A stretch of 64,000 bases of DNA from an uncultured Actinomycetes bacterium (GCA_903872155.1 CAIQJP010000008.1:1-64000), one strand, 5' to 3'; positions 25,942 to 34,646 are shown, counted from the first letter of the stretch. The notes: generated from the letters alone by a model not told the origin. Program-made: numbers and translations.

Positions 25942-25977
25942 ACAACTGGGTGCTAAGTCCGTAGCATAAGAGGTCTT

Positions 25978-27384
25978 ATGTCTACTCTCCCTAACGCCGC
26001 ATTTTCTATCTCTCTCGATTGTCAGCTTGACAACGTGCCAGGCACCCTTGGACGGTTGTGCGCCGCCATTGGTGAAGCAGGCGGAAACATCGGCGCTCTT
26101 GATGGTTTTGACGTTCGCGGTCCGGTTCTTCGTCGCAGTCTTGTCGTGCACTGTCGAAACGAAGAGCATCAACAAACAATTGTTGCTGCAGTGCAAAAAC
26201 TCGATGGTGTCACTGTTCTTGATTGGTGGGACCGAACTTTCCGCATGCATGAGGCTGGCAAGGTTGAAGTTCTGAGTACTGCGCCAGTGAATGATCGTGA
26301 TGATTTGTCAATGGCCTATACGCCAGGCGTCGCTCGCGTCTGTACTGCGATTGAAAATGATCCATCGCTCTCCCATAAGTACACCATTCGCAAAAACACC
26401 GTTGCCATTGTGAGCAACGGAACTGCGGTGCTCGGACTTGGCGACATCGGTCCAGAGGGCGCAATGCCCGTTATGGAGGGCAAGGCCCTGTTGTTTAAAG
26501 AGTTTGGTGGGGTGAACGGTTTCCCGATCTGTATCAATGCTCGCACCGCCGATGAAGTTGTTGATTTTGTGCAACGTATTGCTCCAACATTTGGTGGAAT
26601 CAATCTCGAAGACATCAAAGCACCTGAGTGTTTTGAAATTGAAGAGCGCCTGCGTGCGAGTCTTGACATTCCTGTCTTCCACGACGATCAGCACGGCACG
26701 GCAGTTGTCACCTTGGCGGCTTTGTGGAACTCATTGAAAATCACTGGCAAGAAGATGGAAGACCTCACGGTTGTCATCGCCGGAGTTGGAGCTGCTGGTG
26801 TTGCTATCGGCAAGATTTTGCTCAACGCTGGTATCGGTGATGTCATTGGTTGCGATCGAGTAGGCGCCATTTACACCGGTCGAGGTGAAATGAACTCGGC
26901 AAAAGAATGGTTTGCTGCAAATACAAATTCGTCACGAAAGATGGGAACCATCAGTGACGTCATGAAAGGCGCAGACGTGTTTGTCGGAGTCAGTGGGCCC
27001 GATCTCATCACTGCTGCCGATGTGCGCTCGATGGCGAAGAACCCCATTGTGTTTGCCATGGCCAACCCGAACCCAGAAATACGTCCAGAGCAGGTTGATG
27101 GTCTTGCTGCTGTCATGGCTACGGGACGCAGCGACTATCCGAACCAAATCAACAACGTGCTGGCATTCCCCGGCATCTTCCGTGGTGCACTTGACGCAAA
27201 TGCAACGGACATCACCGAAGGCATGAAATTGGCCGCGGCCATTGCCATTGCCGAGTCGGTGTCTGACGCCGAGCTTTCACCAGAATTTGTGGTTCCTTCA
27301 GTGTTTAACCGGACCATTGTTGAGCGTGTTGCGCCGGCGGTTGCTGCAGCTGCAGTGAAAGACGGCGTTATCCGCAAGTCGTAG
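25978..27384 (+). CDS. NAD(P)-dependent malic enzyme with N-terminal ACT domain
   Basis: 468 residues. Residues about 8-80 form an ACT-type regulatory domain (LDNVPGTLGRLCAAIGEAGGNI). The catalytic part has the proton-donor tyrosine in SMAYTPGVARVC, lysine in MEGKALLFKEFGG, metal ligands in LEDIKAPECF and HDDQHGTAVV, and the nucleotide-binding loop AGVGAAGVAIGK. It decarboxylates malate to pyruvate. ACT-fused malic enzymes are usually allosterically controlled by an amino acid or similar ligand. Its last 24 codons recur as a fragment at 30540-30614. Confidence 0.93.
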   Translation: MSTLPNAAFSISLDCQLDNVPGTLGRLCAAIGEAGGNIGALDGFDVRGPVLRRSLVVHCRNEEHQQTIVAAVQKLDGVTVLDWWDRTFRMHEAGKVEVLSTAPVNDRDDLSMAYTPGVARVCTAIENDPSLSHKYTIRKNTVAIVSNGTAVLGLGDIGPEGAMPVMEGKALLFKEFGGVNGFPICINARTADEVVDFVQRIAPTFGGINLEDIKAPECFEIEERLRASLDIPVFHDDQHGTAVVTLAALWNSLKITGKKMEDLTVVIAGVGAAGVAIGKILLNAGIGDVIGCDRVGAIYTGRGEMNSAKEWFAANTNSSRKMGTISDVMKGADVFVGVSGPDLITAADVRSMAKNPIVFAMANPNPEIRPEQVDGLAAVMATGRSDYPNQINNVLAFPGIFRGALDANATDITEGMKLAAAIAIAESVSDAELSPEFVVPSVFNRTIVERVAPAVAAAAVKDGVIRKS

Positions 27385-27468
27385 AACGTGTTTTGTCTGA
27401 GCGATCTCAGGCCGAAGCATCAAGTAATTCTTCATTGAGGTTTGGATATCTGCTCTCAACCGATCGGG

Positions 27469-27474
27469 TAGATT
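27469..27474 (+). promoter_or_regulatory. -10 box for leaderless 56-residue ORF
   Basis: TAGATT lies 6 nt before GTG 27481, the same geometry as at many other starts in the window. Confidence 0.45.
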
Positions 27475-27480
27475 TTTTGC

Positions 27481-27651
27481 GTGACTGAGATATCGCCGAT
27501 TGATGAGATGTATCTAGAAGGTCTTGAGATGAAGCGGGCGCAAATACGTCGTGGAGATCCCACCCTTGACGACGAGACTGTCGAGAAATTACTCAGAGAG
27601 TGGATCATGGACCGCCCAATGGATGCTCCAGGTCGAGTCAGGTTCGTGTGA
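27481..27651 (+). CDS. Small protein (56 residues), copy 1
   Basis: GTG start with leaderless-type promoter; the protein contains MYLEGLEMKRAQIRRG, DPTLDDETVEKLLREW and IMDRPMDAPGR. It is charged, helical and soluble. I do not recognise a named family; short actinobacterial proteins with a similar KRAxxRRxxP...LLxxWxxxRP layout exist, some near toxin-antitoxin genes. That it is real is shown by a second copy at 30342-30495 which is about 90% identical in DNA and differs almost only at synonymous sites. Its stop is separated by one base from the convergent surface-protein gene. Confidence 0.7.
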   Translation: MTEISPIDEMYLEGLEMKRAQIRRGDPTLDDETVEKLLREWIMDRPMDAPGRVRFV

Positions 27652-27652
27652 G

Positions 27653-30244
27653 TCAGACTGACTTGAATAATCCTCGTCGCCGCATCAACACGCCGCCGAT
27701 GAGCAATAGCAACGCCACCACAAGCAGACGGTCCTGGTCATTTGAACCAGTCGCCGGAAGCTTGGGCTGGGACACCGTGATCGGTTGCGAGAATCCGACT
27801 CCGCTCACGGGTGCGTACACCGCCAACGTGTGATTACCAGATCGCAAAGTGGCCGGTAAATTTCCACTGATAGTCACGACACCTTGGGCGTTGGCATAAC
27901 CAGAACCGATCACTTGCGGAGTTGAGGCAATGATCAATTGCACATACTCGAAAGGCGTAAAGCCGCCAAACGTCACTGTCACTTCTTCGCCAGTCGCCAA
28001 TGAATTGTCAGGAACGAGTGGCGTCTCGGCCCGTGGCAAACCTGTGACAACTGATTCAGATGGTGGTGCAACCGTGGTCGAAGTAGTGGTCGAAGTAGTT
28101 GTCGATGTGTTGTTTGGAAGTGTTGTCGCTGTTGAGCCCGACTGTGGCGCAGTTGTTGTGGTCGCGCTTGGCACAGAACTTTCTGTCGGTGCTTCTGTGG
28201 TGGGCGCTTCAGTGTTTTCGGTACTTGGTGTTGTTGTTGTTTGTGGTTCTGAGATTGTGAACGAGTGCATGACTTCATTTGCGTCTGCGAACAAAGAGTT
28301 ACCAGCCACGTTCGCAGTCAACGTGCAGGTCCCCACTGTCAGCATCGATACCTCAAGCCCCGCCACGGTACAAACATCTAGCGTTGTTGATGTCAGTACC
28401 ACAGAGAGGTTTGAATTAGACGTAGCAGTCACCATGAACGGTGTCGACGAGAGCTCGCGATCAACTGGGCCAGTCAACGAAATGATTTGGGCTGCAAGAG
28501 GTCTGACTACTGTCGATACCGGTGACGATGCCGTAGTGGTTGACCCTTTTGTTGCAGTTGTCGTGAAGGTATAGGCGGTTCCAGCTGTTAAGCCGGCAAC
28601 AACACACGAAGTTTCTGGAAACACAATTGTGCAAGTTATGTCACCCGGTGACGATTTCACTAGGTATGAAGTAGGAAGTCCACCGGTGCCGCGTTGCGCA
28701 GTGACACGAACGCTTTGGGCTAAAGCTAATCCTGATGGTGCGCGTGGTGTGGTGATAGCTGGACTCCACGCGGCTTGGGTGTAGCCAAGATATGTCGCGG
28801 ATAATGCAGGCCAACCGTTGGTGCCTTCAATGCGATGGATGATTGCTCCAGTGGGCAGACCTAAATCGACGTCTTCGGGCGGAGAGTCGCCCTCAAAGTA
28901 AATATCAAAGGGAGTGCCGGCGGGATTCTGGTTCTGGCCGAACGGTTGGTAACCCCAGGTGTTCACCGTGTGCGGCACCACAATATTCGTGATCTTTGTG
29001 TAGTACAAAGAATTCTGACCGAGGGTGGTGAGGCCCGACGGCAAATTGATACTTGCCAGATTTGTGGCATAGATAAAAGCGGCGTTTTCGAGGACGGTGA
29101 TTGAATCGGGCAATGTGACTGTCGTGAGTGTCGGTGCACTCTGGAAAGCATCTTCCCCAATCGCGGTGGTTCCCGCAGGAACTGAATATGTTTCACCCGT
29201 TTTCCCTTTGGGGTAGGCAACCAGAGCGCTACCTCTGAATAAGACTCCGTCAATTGTATTGAAGTTGGGGTTACCTACTTCAACGGTGACCGACTCAAGA
29301 TTTGACACCCCCCGTAGTGGATTAGATGCAAAACTCGTGAATGAGAGGGGTAGTGATAGCGAGGTCAGGGCTGTATTTCGGTCAAATGCTTTATCCCCGA
29401 TCGCGGTGGTTCCCGCAGGAACTTGATACGTCGTATCTGTCCTCCCTCGCGGATACAAATTCAGTTCGTTGCCTCTGAATAAGACTCCGTCAACTGCGCT
29501 GAAGGTTGGGTTACCTGCAGTAACAGTAAAGTCTGTTATTGATCCGCCAAATGCATCCTCGCCAATGACTGACACTGCGATCGGAATTTCAATCGTTGAC
29601 AAACCGGGGAGGCTAAAGGCTTGCTGGTCGATGAATTCAAGAGAGGCTGGTAGCGACACGGATGTGACCGGACCCCCGTAGAAGGCACCCATGCGAAGCT
29701 TTTTAACACCACTGGGAACTGTCACTGAAGTTGCCGTGGCACCACCTGGGTAGGCGATGAGTTCGGTGCCATCTTTGGTCATCAAGGTTCCATCCACACT
29801 CTTGAAATCCTGTGACAATGGGTCAACTGAAAATTCAGTAGCTTTCGATCCACCAAATGCATAGCCGGCAATAGCTGTCACCGATGCTGGAATCTGAACT
29901 CCACGGAGGGTGTTATCAAACCAAAAGGAGCTGCCTCCGATCCCGAGCACGGGCTTGCCGTCGACAACGCTCGGAATGACGACTGGATCTGGGCACGCTG
30001 CGGCACAACCCTTTACTTCCCATGATGCATCAGACCCTTGGAAAGGGCCGAATACCAGACCATCACTATCCAACGCTTGGGCCAAACGGGGAGATGCACT
30101 CGAACTGACAATCACCGTTCCCACAATGACAGCGAGAAGGACTGCGCTTCTTCCTGAAAGTCTTTTCTTTGGAGCATTCCCGTTCTTGGCACCGTCGATA
30201 TAAAGATTGACAACCCTCGTTATTTCTGTGGTGTCTTGGCCCAT
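27653..30244 (-). CDS. BspA-like leucine-rich-repeat surface protein with LPXTG anchor
   Basis: 863 residues from ATG 30244. Residues 1-24 duplicate the start of the lumazine-binding-like protein at 30761 (QDTTEITRVVNLYIDGA), so this is a chimera. Next come a hydrophobic signal helix (AVLLAVIVGTVIVSSSA) with a likely cleavage site after LAQA, then about nine BspA-type LRR_5 repeats (IGEDAFxx, DGVLFRGxxLxxYPxGxT). An fn3/Ig-like part and a Thr/Ser/Pro-rich wall-spanning stretch follow. The sorting signal LPATG sits near residue 830, followed by a hydrophobic helix and RRR tail. It should be sortase-anchored and exposed, probably adhesive. No sortase is in the window. An in-frame TTG at 30265 is a less likely start. 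Confidence 0.85.
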   Translation of the reverse strand: MGQDTTEITRVVNLYIDGAKNGNAPKKRLSGRSAVLLAVIVGTVIVSSSASPRLAQALDSDGLVFGPFQGSDASWEVKGCAAACPDPVVIPSVVDGKPVLGIGGSSFWFDNTLRGVQIPASVTAIAGYAFGGSKATEFSVDPLSQDFKSVDGTLMTKDGTELIAYPGGATATSVTVPSGVKKLRMGAFYGGPVTSVSLPASLEFIDQQAFSLPGLSTIEIPIAVSVIGEDAFGGSITDFTVTAGNPTFSAVDGVLFRGNELNLYPRGRTDTTYQVPAGTTAIGDKAFDRNTALTSLSLPLSFTSFASNPLRGVSNLESVTVEVGNPNFNTIDGVLFRGSALVAYPKGKTGETYSVPAGTTAIGEDAFQSAPTLTTVTLPDSITVLENAAFIYATNLASINLPSGLTTLGQNSLYYTKITNIVVPHTVNTWGYQPFGQNQNPAGTPFDIYFEGDSPPEDVDLGLPTGAIIHRIEGTNGWPALSATYLGYTQAAWSPAITTPRAPSGLALAQSVRVTAQRGTGGLPTSYLVKSSPGDITCTIVFPETSCVVAGLTAGTAYTFTTTATKGSTTTASSPVSTVVRPLAAQIISLTGPVDRELSSTPFMVTATSNSNLSVVLTSTTLDVCTVAGLEVSMLTVGTCTLTANVAGNSLFADANEVMHSFTISEPQTTTTPSTENTEAPTTEAPTESSVPSATTTTAPQSGSTATTLPNNTSTTTSTTTSTTVAPPSESVVTGLPRAETPLVPDNSLATGEEVTVTFGGFTPFEYVQLIIASTPQVIGSGYANAQGVVTISGNLPATLRSGNHTLAVYAPVSGVGFSQPITVSQPKLPATGSNDQDRLLVVALLLLIGGVLMRRRGLFKSV

Positions 30245-30341
30245 GGCAAACTCCGAATCGCTCAAAGCGATCCACGGAGATGTGAAGGGCTGAGGCGAAC
30301 CTTAATGACCGCCCTTCAACTAAGCAATGAATTTCAAGGCC
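30188..30341. repeat. Inverted repeat, left arm (154 bp)
   Basis: Reverse complement of 30664-30817 with six mismatches (about 96% identity). It covers the leader, ribosome site and first about 18-20 codons of the surface-protein gene on the minus strand, as the right arm does for the lumazine-binding-like gene. Weaker similarity continues for about 15 bp inward. Confidence 0.92.
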
Positions 30342-30495
30342 AATCGACGAGATGTATCTCGAAGGTCTTGAGATGAAACGCGCGCAAATACGTCGCGGGG
30401 ATCCCACCCTTGATGACGAGACCGTAGAGAAATTACTCAGAGAGTGGATCATGGACCGCCCAATGGATGCCCCCGGTCGAATCAGGTCTGTGTGA
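30342..30495 (+). pseudogene. Second copy of the 56-residue ORF, 5' end truncated
   Basis: About 90% identical to 27498-27651, with 16 differences that are nearly all synonymous (V to I and F to S near the end are the exceptions). Homology begins exactly at the inverted-repeat boundary. The first five codons and the promoter are missing, and an in-frame stop lies just upstream. It could still be translated from ATG 30352 (47 residues). Confidence 0.7.
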
Positions 30496-30539
30496 GTCTT
30501 CTTTCTGCGGCATCGAAGTTTATGTCTCGCGCAAATTCA

Positions 30540-30614
30540 AGGACAATCGTTGAACGTGTTGCGCCGGCGGTTGCTGCAGCGGCAGTGAAAGAGGGCGTTA
30601 TCCGCAAGTCGTAG
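30540..30614 (+). pseudogene. Displaced 3' end of a malic enzyme gene
   Basis: In-frame fragment encoding RTIVERVAPAVAAAAVKEGV and IRKS plus a stop. It matches the last 24 codons of the malic enzyme at 25978-27384 with six differences, five synonymous and one Asp-to-Glu. No start or body is present. The rest of 30496-30663 holds nothing I recognise. Confidence 0.85.
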
Positions 30615-30663
30615 TACGCGTATGCCCTGTTGGTGCGGGGTTATTGCTGTTTAATTGCAGGAT

Positions 30664-30817
30664 GGCCTAGAAATTCATTGCTTAGTTGATGGGCTGTCAT
30701 TAAGGTTCGCCTCAGCCCTTCACATCTCCGTGGATCGCTTTGAGCGATTCGGAGTTTGCCATGAGCCAAGACACCACAGAAATAACAAGGGTTGTCAATC
30801 TTTATATCGACGGAGCC
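30664..30817. repeat. Inverted repeat, right arm (154 bp)
   Basis: The presumed original copy: leader plus first 19 codons of the lumazine-binding-like gene. It contains a small inner palindrome, ATCGCT-TTG-AGCGAT (30734-30748), directly before the ribosome site. The reverse-complement copy lies at 30188-30341. Confidence 0.92.
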
Positions 30818-31129
30818 GGAAACGGAAACGCCGACCAATTAAATGAGGCCTTTCACAAAAGCGCCCGTTGGTTTGGTGCAATGGATGGCGTTGATTACGA
30901 CATGGACAAAGAAGGCTTTGTTGCATTTATGGTTGAGTCGCCTGGCCACCCAACGGCTGCAAAAATAGTTGACATCCAGATTGCTGGTACGGCTGCGACA
31001 GCGACAGTGACAGAAGACGGATTTTGGGGAACACTTTCGTTTACGAATTTCTTCCAGTTGTCAATTCTTGAGGGACACTGGCAGATCACAAGCAAGACTT
31101 TTGCCCATACCGGTGGACAGCACGCTTAG
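30761..31129 (+). CDS. NTF2-fold lumazine-binding-like protein (SnoaL superfamily)
   Basis: 122 residues from ATG 30761, with GGAG 6 nt upstream; a TTG at 30740 is in frame but less likely. The sequence ITRVVNLYIDGAGNGNADQLNEAF, FHKSARWFGAMDG, AATATVTEDGFWGTLSFTNF and FFQLSILEGHWQITSKTF follows the PF12893 (Lumazine_bd_2) pattern of small cone-shaped NTF2-like proteins. Function is unknown. Its leader and first codons were the source of the N-terminus of the surface protein at 27653-30244. Confidence 0.8.
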   Translation: MSQDTTEITRVVNLYIDGAGNGNADQLNEAFHKSARWFGAMDGVDYDMDKEGFVAFMVESPGHPTAAKIVDIQIAGTAATATVTEDGFWGTLSFTNFFQLSILEGHWQITSKTFAHTGGQHA

Positions 31130-31157
31130 TTGCCGACAGATACTTTTCGACTAGTTC

Positions 31158-32372
31158 TTACGCTTTAGCGCGAGTGCGTCGAAGAAGTGGATCAGCAATT
31201 CGTAACGCGTTGTCGGCAAGTCGCATGACTTTGCCGGCAGCACCAGGAGTCGTTGAATCAATCAAATTACCCATCACGGCAAGCGTGATGTCGGCCGCTG
31301 ATTGAGTTCCGACGGCGACGCGCAAACCTGGGCGTAATAACCACGGGTGACCGATGATGAAACTGAATCGTCGGCCAGTGCGTAAGAACGCATCGAAGCG
31401 TTCACCTACTTGAGTGTCGTATGACCTTGGTGCAGTTACAGGATTATCGATAAAGCATTTGACGGCAAGAGTGCCCGACTCAAGCGCGTAATCGATGCCC
31501 TCACCATTCATCGGATTCACAAAACCAGCAGCATCGCCAACTGCAACCCAACCTGGCCCGTGGCGACGTATGCAACTCATTGGCAGACGCCACGCACGTG
31601 GCTTCTCAACATAATCACCCAACGACCAAGGTTCTCGAACAATTGATGCGTATTGATCAAGCAAGGTATTGAGATTGAGTTTCTTGAAACCCTTCATGGT
31701 GCTCAGTGCACCAACACCAATATTGACGGTGCCATCACCCGCCGGAAACATCCAGCCATATCCAGGAACCGGAGTCCCGTGTTCATCACGCAAACTTAAA
31801 CACGCTTCGAGATGACGTTCGGCATGACGAGGAGTCGGCGCGTAAGCACGGATGGCTAATCCAAAAGTTTCATTGGGGTCACGAACAGCTCCGAGCATTT
31901 TTGCCGCTGCACCTTGTGCGCCAGTTGCCAAGACAACAAGTGACGAGCGCAATATTTCGCCGTTGACTTCAACGCCGACAACGACACCGTCTTCAAGAAC
32001 GGGTAGTGCTTCGCTATTGAAACGAACATCAGCACCAGCCTCGATTGCGACATCAAGCAGATGATTATCAAATTTTTGTCGAGGCCAAACTGCACCATGA
32101 TTTGGGAAGCGATCGGTCGTTGGCCACGAAAGCTCGCGTTGCTTCTTGCCAGCAATCATGCGTAGGCCATCAATGCGATGGGCAACTGAATGATCAATGT
32201 TTAAATCATTGAGTGCCGCAATAGCCCGCGGCGTTAAACCATCGCCACATACTTTGTCGCGGCCGTAAGGACCTTTTTCGCATAACACCACACGAAGTCC
32301 GGCGCGTGCAGCTGATATTGCGGCCGATGAACCTCCGGGTCCACCTCCGATAATTGCGATGTCAAACTGCAT
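31158..32372 (-). CDS. Geranylgeranyl-reductase-family FAD oxidoreductase
   Basis: 404 residues: FDIAIIGGGPGGSSAAISAA at the N-terminus, the family hallmark KVCGDGLTPRAI, AVWPRQKFDNHLL, and WVAVGDAAGFVNPMNGEGI, the second FAD motif with the substrate pocket. Members reduce isoprenoid double bonds of lipid or quinone side chains (for example menaquinone). It stands alone between unlike genes, so its substrate cannot be deduced. Confidence 0.9.
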   Translation of the reverse strand: MQFDIAIIGGGPGGSSAAISAARAGLRVVLCEKGPYGRDKVCGDGLTPRAIAALNDLNIDHSVAHRIDGLRMIAGKKQRELSWPTTDRFPNHGAVWPRQKFDNHLLDVAIEAGADVRFNSEALPVLEDGVVVGVEVNGEILRSSLVVLATGAQGAAAKMLGAVRDPNETFGLAIRAYAPTPRHAERHLEACLSLRDEHGTPVPGYGWMFPAGDGTVNIGVGALSTMKGFKKLNLNTLLDQYASIVREPWSLGDYVEKPRAWRLPMSCIRRHGPGWVAVGDAAGFVNPMNGEGIDYALESGTLAVKCFIDNPVTAPRSYDTQVGERFDAFLRTGRRFSFIIGHPWLLRPGLRVAVGTQSAADITLAVMGNLIDSTTPGAAGKVMRLADNALRIADPLLRRTRAKA

Positions 32373-32483
32373 ACCTTGAGCCTGTCACGCCTACTTTGGC
32401 GATGCCAACATTGGCGCTCGGTATCAACCAATAGAAGTTGAATGTCACATACACCGTGCCTGAGTCGGCGAACTCCGCGAGTT

Positions 32484-33062
32484 TCATACGTGAATTGAGG
32501 TAACTGCGGTTCGTGACACTTGATGGATAAACGCATTGATGTCGTCAATACCTTCAAGTTTCAACTCAAGCGGGCCATCAAGTAGCAACGTCGCCAGACC
32601 ATGGCCAACAGACCACATGTATGCAGTCTGTGTCTTCACAATTTCGTCACTGGCACCTTCTCCGAGCAGCGACTTCACCTCATCAACAAGAATGTCAAAG
32701 GCACGATCGGCTTCCATTCGAGCGCTTGGATAGTCGGCAAGTTGACATAAGTCGTTGCGCATCATCACTCGAAAATGCCCAGGGTGTTGTAATGCAAAAT
32801 GCACATACGACTCGCACATATTTGAGTCATTCGAGGGACGGGGAGCGAGCAAAGCTTCAGACAGTTGGCGGAAACCTTCCTCGCAGATCGCGGCAAATAT
32901 TCCCGAGCGGTCGGTGAAGTGGTGGTAGGGGGCTTGGTGCGAAACGCCAGCTTCGCGGGCGACTTCACGCATTGAAATGGCGTCGGGGCCATTGGCTGCC
33001 GAGATTGCGACAGCGGCATCAAGCACCGTTCGTCGCAGGGACTCTGATTTCAATGAGGACAT
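32484..33062 (-). CDS. TetR-family repressor, divergent from MFS exporter
   Basis: 192 residues. The helix-turn-helix is AVAISAANGPDAISMREVAREAGVSHQAPYHHFTDRSGIFAAICEEGF at residues about 17-65. The C-terminal ligand domain is variable. It shares a 41-bp divergent region with the exporter gene that contains a long inverted repeat, so it most likely represses both itself and the exporter until a toxic ligand binds. Confidence 0.9.
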   Translation of the reverse strand: MSSLKSESLRRTVLDAAVAISAANGPDAISMREVAREAGVSHQAPYHHFTDRSGIFAAICEEGFRQLSEALLAPRPSNDSNMCESYVHFALQHPGHFRVMMRNDLCQLADYPSARMEADRAFDILVDEVKSLLGEGASDEIVKTQTAYMWSVGHGLATLLLDGPLELKLEGIDDINAFIHQVSRTAVTSIHV

Positions 33063-33065
33063 AAC

Positions 33066-33101
33066 TTGACATTATCTAGTTTTTCTACTAGACAGTGTCA
33101 A
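33066..33101. promoter_or_regulatory. TetR operator and overlapping divergent promoters
   Basis: Arms TTGACATTATCTAG (33066-33079) and CTAGACAGTGTCAA (33088-33101) match at 12 of 14 positions around an 8-bp centre. TTGACA doubles as a consensus -35 for the exporter, with TAGACA (33089-33094) 17 bp on. On the minus strand TAATGT (33069-33074) is a -10 box placed 6 nt before the repressor ATG. Binding would shut both promoters. Confidence 0.75.
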
Positions 33102-33103
33102 GT

Positions 33104-34636
33104 ATGAATATTCACCCTAACCCGGTCGTGCAAAAACGCCGTTGGCTCATCTTGCCGGTGCTCTGCATCAGTTTGTTTATGGTCGTCGTCGACAACCTCA
33201 TCATCAACGTGGCTTTGCCCACTTTGTCGCGTGAACTTGGGGCCTCGACGAGTGGTTTGCAGTGGATTGTTGACTCGTACTCATTGGTCTTTGCTTGTTT
33301 GCTGTTGGCATTTGGAGCCTTGGGTGATCGGCTCGGTCGTAAAGGTGTCATGCAGTTCGGAATGGTTGCCTTTGTGGCGTGTTCAGTGTGGGCGTCATTC
33401 GCGCAGTCGACATCAAGCCTGATCATTGCGCGTGGAGCGATGGGTGTTGGTGCAGCGGCGATCTTCCCCGCAACCCTTGCCATCGTGATTGACATTTTCC
33501 GCGATCCCATTGAGCGAGCGAAAGCGATTGGTGTGTGGTCGGCGGTCTCGGGTGTTGCGGTTGCATTCGGACCAATCACTGGCGGAGTTTTACTCGAACA
33601 CTTTTATTGGGGCTCGGTCTTTTTCGTGAACTTGCCCGTCGGCATCATCGCATTAACCCTTGGTGCACTCTTGATTCCTTCATCGAAAGATCCGAACCCA
33701 CGCGCCATTGACATGAAGGGTTTCATCCTTTCGATTGCAATGGTCGGGCTGTTGGTCTTCACCGTCATTGAGGCGCCGCACCAGGGTTGGATGAGTGGAC
33801 GCACACTCCTTTCATTCGTTGCAACTGCAGCACTGTTCGCCATCTTCATTAGGTGTGAATTGAAGGCGGATGAGCCGTTGCTTGATGTTCGCGTCTTTCG
33901 TAACGCGCGTATTTCAGCCGCAACTGGATCAATTGGCGCAGCTTTCTTTGTTCTTTTTGGATTTACGTTCTTGGTTACTCAGTATTTCCAATTTGTACGC
34001 GGTTACAGCACACTCTCTTCGGGGCTACACACGTTGCCGTTTGCATTTGGAGCCGGAATTACTTCGCCAATTGCCGCCCGCCTTGCTTTGAAATTCGGAA
34101 CCAAACGTGTTGTGGCACACGGATTGCTGAACATGTCAATTGGCCTGGTGATCATTGGTTTCAGCGGTGCCGATGTTCCATATTGGGGTCCAGTTGTGAT
34201 CGGCATGTTGTTCTTGGCAACTGGCCTTGGTCTGGTGACTTCGCCATCGACTGACGCGGTTATGGGATCATTGCCAGCCGAGCGTGCTGGCGTTGGCTCA
34301 GCAATTAATGACGTGAGTCGAGAAGTGGGTGGAACGCTTGGAGTTGCCATCAGTGGTTCGGTTTTCGCATCGCTGTATGGACCCAAACTCGGTGAGCTCA
34401 TCGCGAATTTCGGGATGCCAGATGAAGCTGTGGCGGTTGCCAAAGAATCGGCAGGCGCTGGTTTCACAGTTGCTGAAATGGCGCCAACTCCCGAAGCCAC
34501 AGAAGCTGTACGTCAAGCAGTCAGCGAAGCATTTATGCACGGTTTTCACGCGGCAGTATTTGTGGGCGCCGGAGTTGCATTTGTTGGTTCGTTGTGCGCG
34601 TGGAAATTTTTGCCGGCACGCAATCGTTCATCGTGA
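33104..34636 (+). CDS. MFS drug exporter, 14-helix EmrB/QacA (DHA2) type
   Basis: 510 residues from ATG 33104; an upstream GTG at 33095 is in frame but falls inside the -10/operator. About 14 membrane helices. Motif A is LLAFGALGDRLGRKGVM, with DNLIINVALPTL in helix 1 (the D-x3-V-N-V-A-L-P motif of DHA2 proteins) and motif C-like SGVAVAFGPITGGVLLEHFYW. Proton-driven export of a toxic compound is expected, controlled by the divergent TetR protein. Confidence 0.9.
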   Translation: MNIHPNPVVQKRRWLILPVLCISLFMVVVDNLIINVALPTLSRELGASTSGLQWIVDSYSLVFACLLLAFGALGDRLGRKGVMQFGMVAFVACSVWASFAQSTSSLIIARGAMGVGAAAIFPATLAIVIDIFRDPIERAKAIGVWSAVSGVAVAFGPITGGVLLEHFYWGSVFFVNLPVGIIALTLGALLIPSSKDPNPRAIDMKGFILSIAMVGLLVFTVIEAPHQGWMSGRTLLSFVATAALFAIFIRCELKADEPLLDVRVFRNARISAATGSIGAAFFVLFGFTFLVTQYFQFVRGYSTLSSGLHTLPFAFGAGITSPIAARLALKFGTKRVVAHGLLNMSIGLVIIGFSGADVPYWGPVVIGMLFLATGLGLVTSPSTDAVMGSLPAERAGVGSAINDVSREVGGTLGVAISGSVFASLYGPKLGELIANFGMPDEAVAVAKESAGAGFTVAEMAPTPEATEAVRQAVSEAFMHGFHAAVFVGAGVAFVGSLCAWKFLPARNRSS

Positions 34637-34646
34637 GTAGCAGGAA

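Noticed and set aside
27397-27410. Terminator after malic enzyme (CTGAG-CGAT-CTCAG)
   Set aside because: Only a 5-bp stem with no T-run; too weak to annotate.
27930-28574. Long Val/Thr-rich open frame opposite the surface-protein gene
   Set aside because: It is the antisense of the Thr/Ser/Pro-rich wall-spanning repeats; low-complexity codons leave the opposite strand open. No start signal.
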